Part shown: positions 18,184 to 25,349 of the stretch, piece after piece
Position numbering within the stretch: position 1 is the first letter of the stretch
Layout: each line of letters starts with the position of its first letter
From: Gemmatimonadota bacterium
GTDB lineage: Bacteria > Gemmatimonadota > Gemmatimonadetes > Gemmatimonadales > GWC2-71-9
Reading direction: 5' to 3'
Length of the DNA stretch: 64,000 nucleotides
Assembly (NCBI GenBank): GCA_040388535.1
Contig: JAZKBR010000009.1
Coordinates: 69,736 to 133,735, forward strand
Made by a program: the position numbers and the translations under genes
The notes under the pieces: generated by a model
What the model was told of the DNA's origin: nothing
The model's input: only the letters and a program-made list of their open reading frames with translations
Databases searched by the model: none

Positions 18184-18536
18184 TGAGCATTCCACGCTGG
18201 GAAGGGATGTTGCGTGAGATCACCGGCATCGTCGGGGTGCGCGGCGCGCTGATCGTCTCCTCGGATGACGGGCTCGTGGTCGCGGAGTCGGCGATGGACG
18301 GCCTCGAGACGACCGACGTGGCGGCGTTTGCCGCATCAGTCATTTCTCGCGCTCAGCGTACCGCACGCGCGATGCATTGTGCGCCGCCAACTCGGGTACA
18401 CATCACCGCCGAATCGGGCACCCTCTTCGCGGTGGCCGGTGCCGACCCGCTCTGGCTCGTGGCGGTAACCGACACCACCGTTGAGCTCGGTCGCCTTCGC
18501 CTCCTCCTCGGTGATCTGGCCGTGGTGCTGACCTGA
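18183..18536 (+). CDS. Roadblock/LC7 domain protein (MglB-like)
   Basis: This is a single roadblock domain of 117 residues. MLREITGIVGVRGALIVSSDDGLVVAE is the classic first helix and strand pair, followed by a central helix (ETTDVAAFAASVISRAQRT) and strands through VAVTDTTVELGRLRLLL. MglB, the best known member, is the GTPase-activating protein for MglA in polarity control of Myxococcus and Thermus. I chose ATG 18183, which overlaps the previous stop by one base, over an upstream in-frame ATG at 18165. The direct neighbourhood of an MglA-like gene supports a GTPase partner role. Confidence 0.85.
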   Translation: MSIPRWEGMLREITGIVGVRGALIVSSDDGLVVAESAMDGLETTDVAAFAASVISRAQRTARAMHCAPPTRVHITAESGTLFAVAGADPLWLVAVTDTTVELGRLRLLLGDLAVVLT

Positions 18537-19003
18537 TGCGCGTATTGGAGCCGTGGGTGGCAGACCCGCTCGCCGAATTCCTGCGCGAATCATCGGCGCG
18601 ACTCGCGCTGGTGATGACCAGCTCGGGGCAGGTGATCGCGCAGCACGGCTTCACGCGCTCACTCGACGTGATGGCAGCCGCTGCGCTGGGCGCCGGCATT
18701 CTCGCGACTACCGGTGAACTCGCCAACGTCGTCGGAGCCGAGCACGGGTTCGGGGTCATCGTGCATCAGGGGCAGGCGCAAGGCGTCTGGCTGGCGGGCT
18801 TCGATACTCCCCGTGGTCGCTGGATCGGGCTGGTGGTATTTGGTCGCGAATCGTCGGTCGGCCTAGTGCGACTCTTTTTCACGCGGTTCACCGAGCGTCT
18901 TGTCGCCGCGGCCCCGGTCACGGTGCCGGTGCGCGAAGTGCTCGCTGAGGGGTTCGAACGCGAACTCGACGAGTCGCTTCGCGCGCTCTTCGGGCGGAAC
19001 TGA
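18536..19003 (+). CDS. Second roadblock/LC7-type protein
   Basis: A 155-residue protein in which residues 15-125 fit a roadblock fold: ARLALVMTSSGQVIAQHGFT, a helix LDVMAAAALGAGILATTGEL and the strand pair GVWLAGFDTPRGRWIGLVVFG. A C-terminal helical tail of about 30 residues (VREVLAEGFERELDESLRALF) is longer than in MglB. Some family members form heterodimers, so this protein and the one at 18183 could pair; that is inference. The start and stop overlap those of its neighbours by one base each, and the next gene is the GTPase. Confidence 0.8.
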   Translation: MRVLEPWVADPLAEFLRESSARLALVMTSSGQVIAQHGFTRSLDVMAAAALGAGILATTGELANVVGAEHGFGVIVHQGQAQGVWLAGFDTPRGRWIGLVVFGRESSVGLVRLFFTRFTERLVAAAPVTVPVREVLAEGFERELDESLRALFGRN

Positions 19004-19602
19004 TGGCGCGCATCGTGGTTGACCGCCAGGAAATCACCGCCACGCTGGTCGTCTTCGGTGCAGCGCGCGTCGGCAAGAGCTCCATCCTGCGCTGTGTCCA
19101 GGATCGCGTGGCGCCGGCACGAATCGGCGAGCGATTTCCGCTCGGCTCGCCGCCATCGGGTGTGCCGCTGCTCGACTGGCTTCCGCTCGATCTCGGCCGC
19201 ATTTCCGGCTGGCAGGCACGAGTCAACTTGTATGGCGTCCCGGCCGAACGGCACGCCGACGCCACCCGACGACTCGTCCTCTCCGACGCCGACGGCATTC
19301 TCTTCGTGGTGGACAGCCAGGCGGCACGCCTCAACGAGAATGTCGACGCGTTGCGTGCGCTCGAGGGGCAGCTGCTCGATCGGGAAGGTGACTTCCGCGA
19401 TGTCCCGCTCGTCCTGCTCTATAACAAGCAAGACCTGCCGGCCGAGATGATCCTGACACCAGATGCGCTCGGTGAAGCGCTGAACTTCCGTGATGCACCG
19501 AGCTACGCCTGCGATGCGCTGCGTGGCGTGGGCGTTCTTGAAGCACTGCACACCGGAGTCACCCGGATGATGCGACGGATCGCACCGTCGCGTGCCGGGT
19601 AG
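19003..19602 (+). CDS. mglA: MglA-like small Ras-type GTPase
   Basis: A 199-residue GTPase of the MglA group. The P-loop is GAARVGKS at 19-26, and the base-recognition motif NKQD is at 141-144. The MglA-type block LDWLPLDLGRISGW precedes switch II, which reads YGVPAERHADATRRLVL. As in MglA, there is no Asp in the G3 motif. The catalytic Gln of MglA (TVPGQ, Gln82) corresponds to Glu82 here, and the preceding Gly is Ala, so hydrolysis may differ. MglA controls cell polarity and motility. Here it sits between roadblock genes and a tandem AAA+ gene, which suggests an MglA-type switch tied to the chemosensory proteins. Confidence 0.88.
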   Translation: MARIVVDRQEITATLVVFGAARVGKSSILRCVQDRVAPARIGERFPLGSPPSGVPLLDWLPLDLGRISGWQARVNLYGVPAERHADATRRLVLSDADGILFVVDSQAARLNENVDALRALEGQLLDREGDFRDVPLVLLYNKQDLPAEMILTPDALGEALNFRDAPSYACDALRGVGVLEALHTGVTRMMRRIAPSRAG

Positions 19603-19608
19603 CCGCCG

Positions 19609-21609
19609 ATGCTGAATCCCAATTCCCGATTTGCCTCGTTCGTCGTCGGGTCGTCCAACCGGCTCGCGGCCACGGCCGCCAAGGCGGTGGCCGAGGCCCC
19701 GGGCGCGGCCTATAACCCGCTCTGGTTCTATGCCCGGCCCGGGCTGGGCAAGACGCACCTGTTGATGGCAATCGGTCACGAGGCGCAGGCGATCGATCCG
19801 TCGCGCACGGTCGAGTATGTCACGGTCGATGACTTCGTCGAGGCGTACCACGCCGCGCTTGCTGCCGGACAGGCTGAGGCGTACCGCCGCCGCTTCACCG
19901 AGGCCGATCTGGTCCTCCTGGATGATGCGCAGTTGCTTACCGACCAGCGTGAACTGCAGAGCGAGCTCCTCCGTCTGATCGATGTGCTGATGGCAGGTGA
20001 CCGGCAGATCGTGCTGGCCGGCGATCGGCCACCGGAAGAGATCCAGTCGCTCGATGAACGCCTGATCCGTCGCTTCTCGGGTGGTCTCGTCATCGACATC
20101 GGCGCCCCCGATTACGAAACGCGACTGGCGATCCTCTCGCGCCGCGCGCAGGAGCGGCACGTCGGCTTCAGCACCGAGGTGCTCTCTGCCGTGGCGGAGT
20201 TGCCAATCACGACCGTGCGAGAGCTCCTCGGCGCGCTCAATCGGCTGATCGCCCAGCAGGCAGTCCAGAGCTCGCAGCTGAGTGCCGCAGAAGCACGGCA
20301 GCTGTTGGCCGGGCTCGGCCACGTCAAGGCAGAAGAGCCACCGTCGCCCGCCGAGTTGCTGTCGTCAGACGCAGGCTTCTCGCCGGCGAGTGCGGCCGAA
20401 GTGCGCACTGAATTGCCGGCGGTCACGGCGGCCGGCGGCGACGAGTTCTCGGATTTTCTTTCGGATCTCTCGGCGGCGGTCTCGCATCAGGTCGATCGCT
20501 GGCGTCAGCGAGTCACCGAGGCCTCGTTGCGCTATGTGGGCGAGGGGTTCCGGAACACCCGGCTCGAGTCCCTGCTCGCCGGCGAGATGGGAAGCGATCC
20601 CGAGGTCGCCCTCGAGGAGTTCGAGCGCGACGTCGAGGCGCTCCGCGCCTTGCAGCGCGAACTGAGAGAGCTCGCGCCATCGCTCCTCGGTGCGGGAGCG
20701 TTACACGACCCGGATCGGCTCGCCGAAGCTGAAACCCTGGTAGCCGAAGCGCGCGAGGCGGGTGAACCTCTGCCTGGCCCGATGGCGCGCTACACGCTCG
20801 AACTCTTTGGCGAGGGGCCCAGCACGCGCTCGGTCGTGGAGGCGATGCGCACGGCCGCTGGTGCACCGGGGCAGCGCTATAACCCACTGGTGATCGTCGG
20901 GCCGGCGGGCACCGGCAAGACGCATCTCCTGCATGCCTTCGGGCACGCCCTCCGCGCATCGGGGCTTGGTCGCGTTGCCGTGTTCGATGCCCAGCAGTTC
21001 GTGGATGGGCTCGTGGCCGCCCTTGGTGACGGCACAATCGCGCGGTGGCGGCAGCGTCTCCGTCGCGTCGACGCGCTGCTACTGGACGATGTCGGTGTCT
21101 TCGCCGGCAAGGAGCGCAGTCAGGAAGAGTTGTATCTCCTCTACAACCTGTTGCTCGAGTCCGGGCGCCAGATGGCGTTCACGGCGAGTGCGCCACCTGG
21201 GCAGCTCGAGGGCTTCGAGCCGCGGCTGGCGACACGACTCGCCGGCGGGATCGTTCTCGAACTCGGGCCCCCCGATCGCGAAGCCAAGCTGCACGAGGTT
21301 GCCCGACTGCTCGGCACGGCGGCCGAGGATGGTGACCTGGTCGAGTATCTCGCGGCACGCCCCGCTGCTTCGCTGCGCGACGTGCAACAGTTGCTGCAGC
21401 GCCTCACGGCCGCGGCCGAGGAACGGCACGCGACCCTCACGCTGGCCCTCGCTCGCACGTTGCTCGAGGGGTCGCCGGTGGATGGACCGCGACCACCGCG
21501 ACGTGGCAACGGACTCATGGCGCCTGGGAGTGGCGCGGTTCGTTCGCGCGAGAAGATGGTCGAGATCTGGCCCGATATTGCCGAGCGCCTGCTTGAGGAA
21601 TGGCGCTGA
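19609..21609 (+). CDS. Protein with two tandem DnaA-type AAA+ domains
   Basis: This 666-residue protein carries two DnaA/Hda-like ATPase domains. The first has NPLWFYARPGLGKTHLL (Walker A 42-49, with Ala in place of the first Gly), LVLLDDAQLL (Asp105-106) and DERLIRRFSGGL, which matches the DnaA box with the arginine finger. The second has YNPLVIVGPAGTGKTHLLH (Walker A 431-438), ALLLDDVG (Asp493-494) and PRLATRLAGGI. A linker of about 180 residues, partly coiled coil near 325-395, joins them. The DNA-binding domain IV of DnaA is absent, so it is not the replication initiator. It starts six bases after the MglA gene and overlaps the DUF4388 gene. I infer an ATPase acting on this module. Confidence 0.85.
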   Translation: MLNPNSRFASFVVGSSNRLAATAAKAVAEAPGAAYNPLWFYARPGLGKTHLLMAIGHEAQAIDPSRTVEYVTVDDFVEAYHAALAAGQAEAYRRRFTEADLVLLDDAQLLTDQRELQSELLRLIDVLMAGDRQIVLAGDRPPEEIQSLDERLIRRFSGGLVIDIGAPDYETRLAILSRRAQERHVGFSTEVLSAVAELPITTVRELLGALNRLIAQQAVQSSQLSAAEARQLLAGLGHVKAEEPPSPAELLSSDAGFSPASAAEVRTELPAVTAAGGDEFSDFLSDLSAAVSHQVDRWRQRVTEASLRYVGEGFRNTRLESLLAGEMGSDPEVALEEFERDVEALRALQRELRELAPSLLGAGALHDPDRLAEAETLVAEAREAGEPLPGPMARYTLELFGEGPSTRSVVEAMRTAAGAPGQRYNPLVIVGPAGTGKTHLLHAFGHALRASGLGRVAVFDAQQFVDGLVAALGDGTIARWRQRLRRVDALLLDDVGVFAGKERSQEELYLLYNLLLESGRQMAFTASAPPGQLEGFEPRLATRLAGGIVLELGPPDREAKLHEVARLLGTAAEDGDLVEYLAARPAASLRDVQQLLQRLTAAAEERHATLTLALARTLLEGSPVDGPRPPRRGNGLMAPGSGAVRSREKMVEIWPDIAERLLEEWR

Positions 21610-23231
21610 TGGCAATCAAGGGCTCGCTCAAGGAGGCCTCGCTCCCCGATGTGGTGCAGTTGCTCTATCTCGGCCGCCGCACCGGTTGCCTGTCCGTCGC
21701 CAACGATCGCAACTTCGCGTCGATCTGGCTCGACGACGGCTGGATCGTTTTTGCCGGCATGGTCTCGCGTCCCGACCGACTCGGCGAGCGACTGGTGGCC
21801 GCGGGGAAACTCACGTCGGAGCAACTCGAATCGGCGGTCGCGACGCAGGCGTCGTTGCCCGGTCATCGGCTCGGCGCCGTGCTGGTCCAGCTGAACTACC
21901 TCAGCAACGCCGAGCTCGAAGGCGAGTTGCGCCGTCAGGTTGAGGAGACGGTGTACACGCTCTTCACCTGGGCCAGTGGCACCTTCTCGTTCGAAGCCGG
22001 CATCTCGCCTGATGATGCCGAAGGAACGGTGCGACTCAATCCCGAGGGCCTGCTGCTCGAAGGTGCGCGTCGCGTCGATGAATGGAGTGTGATCGCCAAG
22101 AAGATTCCTTCGCTTGATGCGGTCTTCGCGCTCGAGGGCGAGGGAGATATCGACCTCAAGGGCGACGCCACGCTTGTCGACATCGAGCGCCGGGTCCAGC
22201 CGCTGATCGACGGTGCGCGAACGGTACGCGAAATCATGGAAGCCACCGGCCTCACCGATTTCGAAGTCTGCCGCGCACTGTTCGGCCTGACGACGGCGGG
22301 GCGCCTGCGCCGGGTGGCAACGGCGGCGCCAGTCGTACCTCGGCAGGGAAATGCGCGGCTCGAAGAGCACCGCAATCTTGGTGTAGCGTTCTACCGCACC
22401 GGGATGCTCACCGAGGCCGAGCGCGAGTTCAAGCGGGTCGCCGAACTGCGCCCCGGCGATGGCGAGCCATCGTTTCAGCTCGGCCTGATCGCCTTGCGAC
22501 AGGCCCGGTGGTCCGATGCGCTCGACCAGTTCCAGCGTGCCATCGAGCGCGCCGGACCACGGCCGGCGTTGTTGCACAATCTTGCGCTTGCCCTGGAATC
22601 GCTCGGCCGGGTTGACGAAGCGGATGCTGCGCTTGCCGATGCCGTCCAGCTCGATCGCGACGATCCGCGTCTCTGGACTGGCTGGGGACTGCTCGCGCTT
22701 CGTCGGAGTGAGCCTGCGAAGGCCCTCGAACGCTTCGCGCGGGCCCGTGACCTCCTTGGGTCGCGCCGGGCCCCCGCACACTGGTACTGGGGTTGTGGCT
22801 GGGCTCAGGCGCTTTCCGAGGCGTGGCAGGACGCGCTGGCCACCATTCGCGATGGCGTTACCGCTTATCCCGACCACCCAGTGCTGCGGACGACGCTCGG
22901 CGTGCTGCTCGAAGGGACGGGCGAAGTAGGTGAGGCGGAGGCGCACCTGCGCCATGCACTCGGTGAAGATCCGACGATTCCGCAGATTTCCAAGAATCTC
23001 GGCGACCTCCTCTACCGTGCCGGGCGCTGGGATGAGGCAGAGGAGTCGTACGAGCGTGCCGCGAAGCTCGCACCATCGCTCGGCGATGACCTCTATTTCA
23101 AGCTCGGCAACCTCGCCTGTCGTCGCGGCGACATGAGTACCGCGCGAGGCCACTGGGCGGCGGCACTCGCGCTCAATCCTGAGCATGCCCTGGTCCGCGC
23201 GAATCTTGCCGGCTCCGGTGCGGCGTCGTGA
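21609..23231 (+). CDS. DUF4388 domain protein with TPR array
   Basis: Residues 1 to about 150 are a DUF4388 (PATAN-like) domain: MAIKGSLKEASLPDVVQLL, RTGCLSVAN, the strand IWLDDGWIVFAGM and GTFSFEAG. Residues 190-245 look like a winged helix (LIDGARTVREIMEATGL). From about 255 to 535 there are about eight TPR units (for example LGVAFYRTGMLTEAEREFKR). ATG 21609 overlaps the preceding stop (TGATG) with a gaggaa site upstream; ATG 21600 is nine bases earlier and equally in frame. The product has 540 residues and no signal peptide. It is the larger relative of the protein at 16518. Confidence 0.84.
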   Translation: MAIKGSLKEASLPDVVQLLYLGRRTGCLSVANDRNFASIWLDDGWIVFAGMVSRPDRLGERLVAAGKLTSEQLESAVATQASLPGHRLGAVLVQLNYLSNAELEGELRRQVEETVYTLFTWASGTFSFEAGISPDDAEGTVRLNPEGLLLEGARRVDEWSVIAKKIPSLDAVFALEGEGDIDLKGDATLVDIERRVQPLIDGARTVREIMEATGLTDFEVCRALFGLTTAGRLRRVATAAPVVPRQGNARLEEHRNLGVAFYRTGMLTEAEREFKRVAELRPGDGEPSFQLGLIALRQARWSDALDQFQRAIERAGPRPALLHNLALALESLGRVDEADAALADAVQLDRDDPRLWTGWGLLALRRSEPAKALERFARARDLLGSRRAPAHWYWGCGWAQALSEAWQDALATIRDGVTAYPDHPVLRTTLGVLLEGTGEVGEAEAHLRHALGEDPTIPQISKNLGDLLYRAGRWDEAEESYERAAKLAPSLGDDLYFKLGNLACRRGDMSTARGHWAAALALNPEHALVRANLAGSGAAS

Positions 23232-24064
23232 GTCCCGATCTGCTGGGCCCGATGCGCGCGGAATACCAGCGTCTCAACGAGCGGCTCGCCACGCCGATGG
23301 CGCCGCCAGAACGCGATGCTGTCCGCGCAGCGATCATCGCCCTCTTCAAGGAGGCCGACGGGCTGCTCACGGAGGTTGCCGCGTTCAAGGAATCGATTCG
23401 CGCACTGGTCGATGGCTTCAAGTCGCTGCCGGTGGATGCTCCCGCGACGATCCGTTACGACCATATCGGCGCCTCCACTTCCATGGAGCGTGGCTGGAGT
23501 GACCTTGCCGGGGCGCGCTGGGTCAACGCAGAGGGACATTTCCGCGAGGCCGTCGCCCGAGACCCTGGCAGCACTGATGCCCAGGCATTGCTCGGTTGGT
23601 CGTTGATGCATCAGCAGCGCCACGACGAAGCACTGCAGTACTGCCTCCAGGTCCTGATGCGGGAAACGGAGCACGGGCTCGCGCGCGTCGCGCTGGGTGT
23701 CATCTGCCTGCGGAAGGGGATTACTGGCGAGGCGATGGAACATCTCTCGCGCGTTGCGGGACGTCCCGGGGATGCCCGGGCAATTCTCTACGCCAATTAC
23801 TGGCTCGGGGTCGCCTACATCGAGCGGGAGATGGACACCGACGCGGTGGAACTGCTCCGGCGCGCGGTGGCACTGGGGCCGAACCTCGCCGAGGGGTGGG
23901 CCGACCTCGGGCGGGCGCTCTGGTTTCGCGGCGAACCAGATTCCGCCCGCGCGGCCTGGGCGACCGGAGCGGCCGTTCGGCACTCGCCGTTCTCGGAGCG
24001 AAGCGCCACTCTGCTGGAGGTCACCAAGGCCGGAGGAGTGCCACCACGTTCCGCCTTTCGCTGA
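23228..24064 (+). CDS. TPR protein ending the chemosensory/GTPase run
   Basis: This 278-residue soluble protein starts at GTG in a GTGA overlap with the DUF4388-TPR gene. Residues 1-75 form a helical, possibly coiled-coil segment (RDAVRAAIIALFKEADGLL). Residues 85-265 hold about five TPR units (DAQALLGWSLMHQQRHDEAL; YANYWLGVAYIEREMDTDAV; EGWADLGRALWFRGEPDSAR). No catalytic motif is visible. Its position suggests that it serves with the upstream TPR proteins as scaffold. The peptidase gene that overlaps its stop is unlike the rest of the run and may be a separate function. Confidence 0.78.
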   Translation: MSPDLLGPMRAEYQRLNERLATPMAPPERDAVRAAIIALFKEADGLLTEVAAFKESIRALVDGFKSLPVDAPATIRYDHIGASTSMERGWSDLAGARWVNAEGHFREAVARDPGSTDAQALLGWSLMHQQRHDEALQYCLQVLMRETEHGLARVALGVICLRKGITGEAMEHLSRVAGRPGDARAILYANYWLGVAYIEREMDTDAVELLRRAVALGPNLAEGWADLGRALWFRGEPDSARAAWATGAAVRHSPFSERSATLLEVTKAGGVPPRSAFR

Positions 24065-24993
24065 GCCTGCTCCTGGCGCTCCAGAGCCAGGCGCCCCAGC
24101 TGGCGGGGCCGCCGATGCCCGAGCTGCGCATCGAAGTCGGGGATGTCACCGTACTGGTGGACCGGAAGCACGCGGCGCTGGGGACCGAACTTGGCGAGGC
24201 GGCGGGGCGGGTTCGCGACTGGTTCGGGCTGGGTCGACTCGACCTCGGTGAACTCGTCCTGGTGGTGGTGGCGGACACTGGCGCATTTGGTGGCTGGTCC
24301 CGGGGCCGCGTCCCGGCGTGGGGAGCCGGCCTGACACTGCCCGGCAGCCGCCTGGTCGTGGTGCGGGTCGATGCCGGCGACCCGCTAGGGACCCTCTGGC
24401 ACGAACTGGCGCACGTCGCGCTCCACCAGCAGGTCCGGGGTCGGGTGCCGCTCTGGTTCGACGAGGGTTACGCCGTCCTGGCAGCCGGGGAGTATGGTCG
24501 GCTCGCCGGCCTCCAGCTGAACCTTTCGGTGGCATCCGGGCGGGTGCCGACGCTACGGGCGCTTGACGGGGCCCTCCGCGGCAGCAGCGGCGACGCCGAG
24601 GAAGGGTACGCGCTGGCAGGCTCGGCCGTGTCCTACCTCGCCCGCCGGCACCCCAGCGGCTCCCTGGTGCCGCTGATGGAGCGGCTCAAGGCCGGAATGC
24701 CGTTCGACGAGGCGGTCCTGGCCACCACCGGGCTGAGCGAAGATCGCTTCGACGAGGCGTGGCACCGCGAGGTCCGCAAGCGCTACAACTGGCTCATCTG
24801 GCTCGCGACCGGTGGGGCCTGGCTGATTGTGACATTGTTGCTGGGCTGGGCTGCAGCCTGGCGGCGACATCGAGATGCACCACGCCGTGCCGCCCTGAAC
24901 GAGGGATGGGTGATCGAGGAGCCAGATAACGAGGAGATTACAACTGCCGAACAGGCGCCCAATCGGCTTGACCGAGGGGACTCTGGCGGCTAG
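24061..24993 (+). CDS. Membrane-anchored gluzincin peptidase (peptidase MA-like)
   Basis: The zinc site HELAH with the downstream glutamate in LWFDEGYAVLA marks a gluzincin metallopeptidase of the MA-like group. A membrane helix near the C-terminus (LIWLATGGAWLIVTLLLGWAAAW) is followed by a charged tail. The N-terminus FRLSLSLLLALQSQA looks like a signal peptide, so the catalytic domain should lie outside the cytoplasm. No ATG, GTG or TTG precedes it in frame nearby; the first ATG is 24115, inside the mature part. I put the start at CTG 24061 (CTGA overlap), giving 310 residues. A ggaggag site at 24032-24038 would better fit ACG 24046. The start is uncertain; the substrate is unknown. Confidence 0.8.
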   Translation: MSLLLALQSQAPQLAGPPMPELRIEVGDVTVLVDRKHAALGTELGEAAGRVRDWFGLGRLDLGELVLVVVADTGAFGGWSRGRVPAWGAGLTLPGSRLVVVRVDAGDPLGTLWHELAHVALHQQVRGRVPLWFDEGYAVLAAGEYGRLAGLQLNLSVASGRVPTLRALDGALRGSSGDAEEGYALAGSAVSYLARRHPSGSLVPLMERLKAGMPFDEAVLATTGLSEDRFDEAWHREVRKRYNWLIWLATGGAWLIVTLLLGWAAAWRRHRDAPRRAALNEGWVIEEPDNEEITTAEQAPNRLDRGDSGG

Positions 24994-25005
24994 CCTCCTC
25001 AGCTT

Positions 25006-25197
25006 ATGCCATCTACTGACCAGGTCTCCGTGCCGTCGTCGACGCTCTTCACGCGCCGCAATCTGCTCCTGATCGCCGTGGCATTGGCGAGCATCGGAGC
25101 GGGGTATGCCGTACTCGTCGGTGGTTCGCCTGGTGCGGCTGCCGTGCTGCTGGTCGCTGGATATTGCGTCCTCTTTCCCTTGGCGTTGCTGGCCTGA
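25006..25197 (+). CDS. Small two-helix membrane protein, DUF3098-like
   Basis: A 63-residue protein: a short polar N-terminus, then FTRRNLLLIAVALASIGAGYAVLV and a second hydrophobic helix AAAVLLVAGYCVLFPLALL. The pattern of an FxRRN segment followed by two helices recalls the small DUF3098 proteins. It starts 12 bases after the peptidase gene and ends 12 bases before tRNA-Val. No clear ribosome binding site is visible. Function unknown. Confidence 0.65.
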   Translation: MPSTDQVSVPSSTLFTRRNLLLIAVALASIGAGYAVLVGGSPGAAAVLLVAGYCVLFPLALLA

Positions 25198-25209
25198 ACT
25201 TCAGGACGA

Positions 25210-25283
25210 GGGCGAATAGCTCAGCTGGTTAGAGCGCCTGCCTTACACGCAGGATGTCGGGGGTTCGAATCCCTCTTCGCCCA
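25210..25283 (+). tRNA. tRNA-Val (anticodon TAC)
   Basis: A full cloverleaf: acceptor GGGCGAA pairs with TTCGCCC at 25276-25282, the anticodon arm is CCTGC-CTTACAC-GCAGG with TAC as anticodon, and the T arm carries GGTTCGAATCC. The discriminator is A at 25283. CCA is not encoded and must be added by the nucleotidyltransferase. Confidence 0.97.
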
Positions 25284-25294
25284 TCCGCAACGTG

Positions 25295-25325
25295 TTGGAA
25301 GCGTGGGCCGTACCCGTCTTATAGT
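25295..25325 (+). promoter_or_regulatory. Possible sigma70-type promoter for the secreted TPR gene
   Basis: TTGGAA at 25295-25300 and TATAGT at 25320-25325 are separated by 19 bases, slightly long for a housekeeping promoter. The boxes lie between tRNA-Val and the ATG at 25350, which has a ggaggt binding site at 25337-25342. Seen by eye only. Confidence 0.4.
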
Positions 25326-25349
25326 CTGAACCTCACGGAGGTAGCTGGG

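Noticed and set aside
19609-21609. Reading the tandem AAA+ gene as the replication initiator dnaA
   Set aside because: No DNA-binding domain IV, two ATPase domains, and no origin-like DnaA-box cluster or dnaN nearby.
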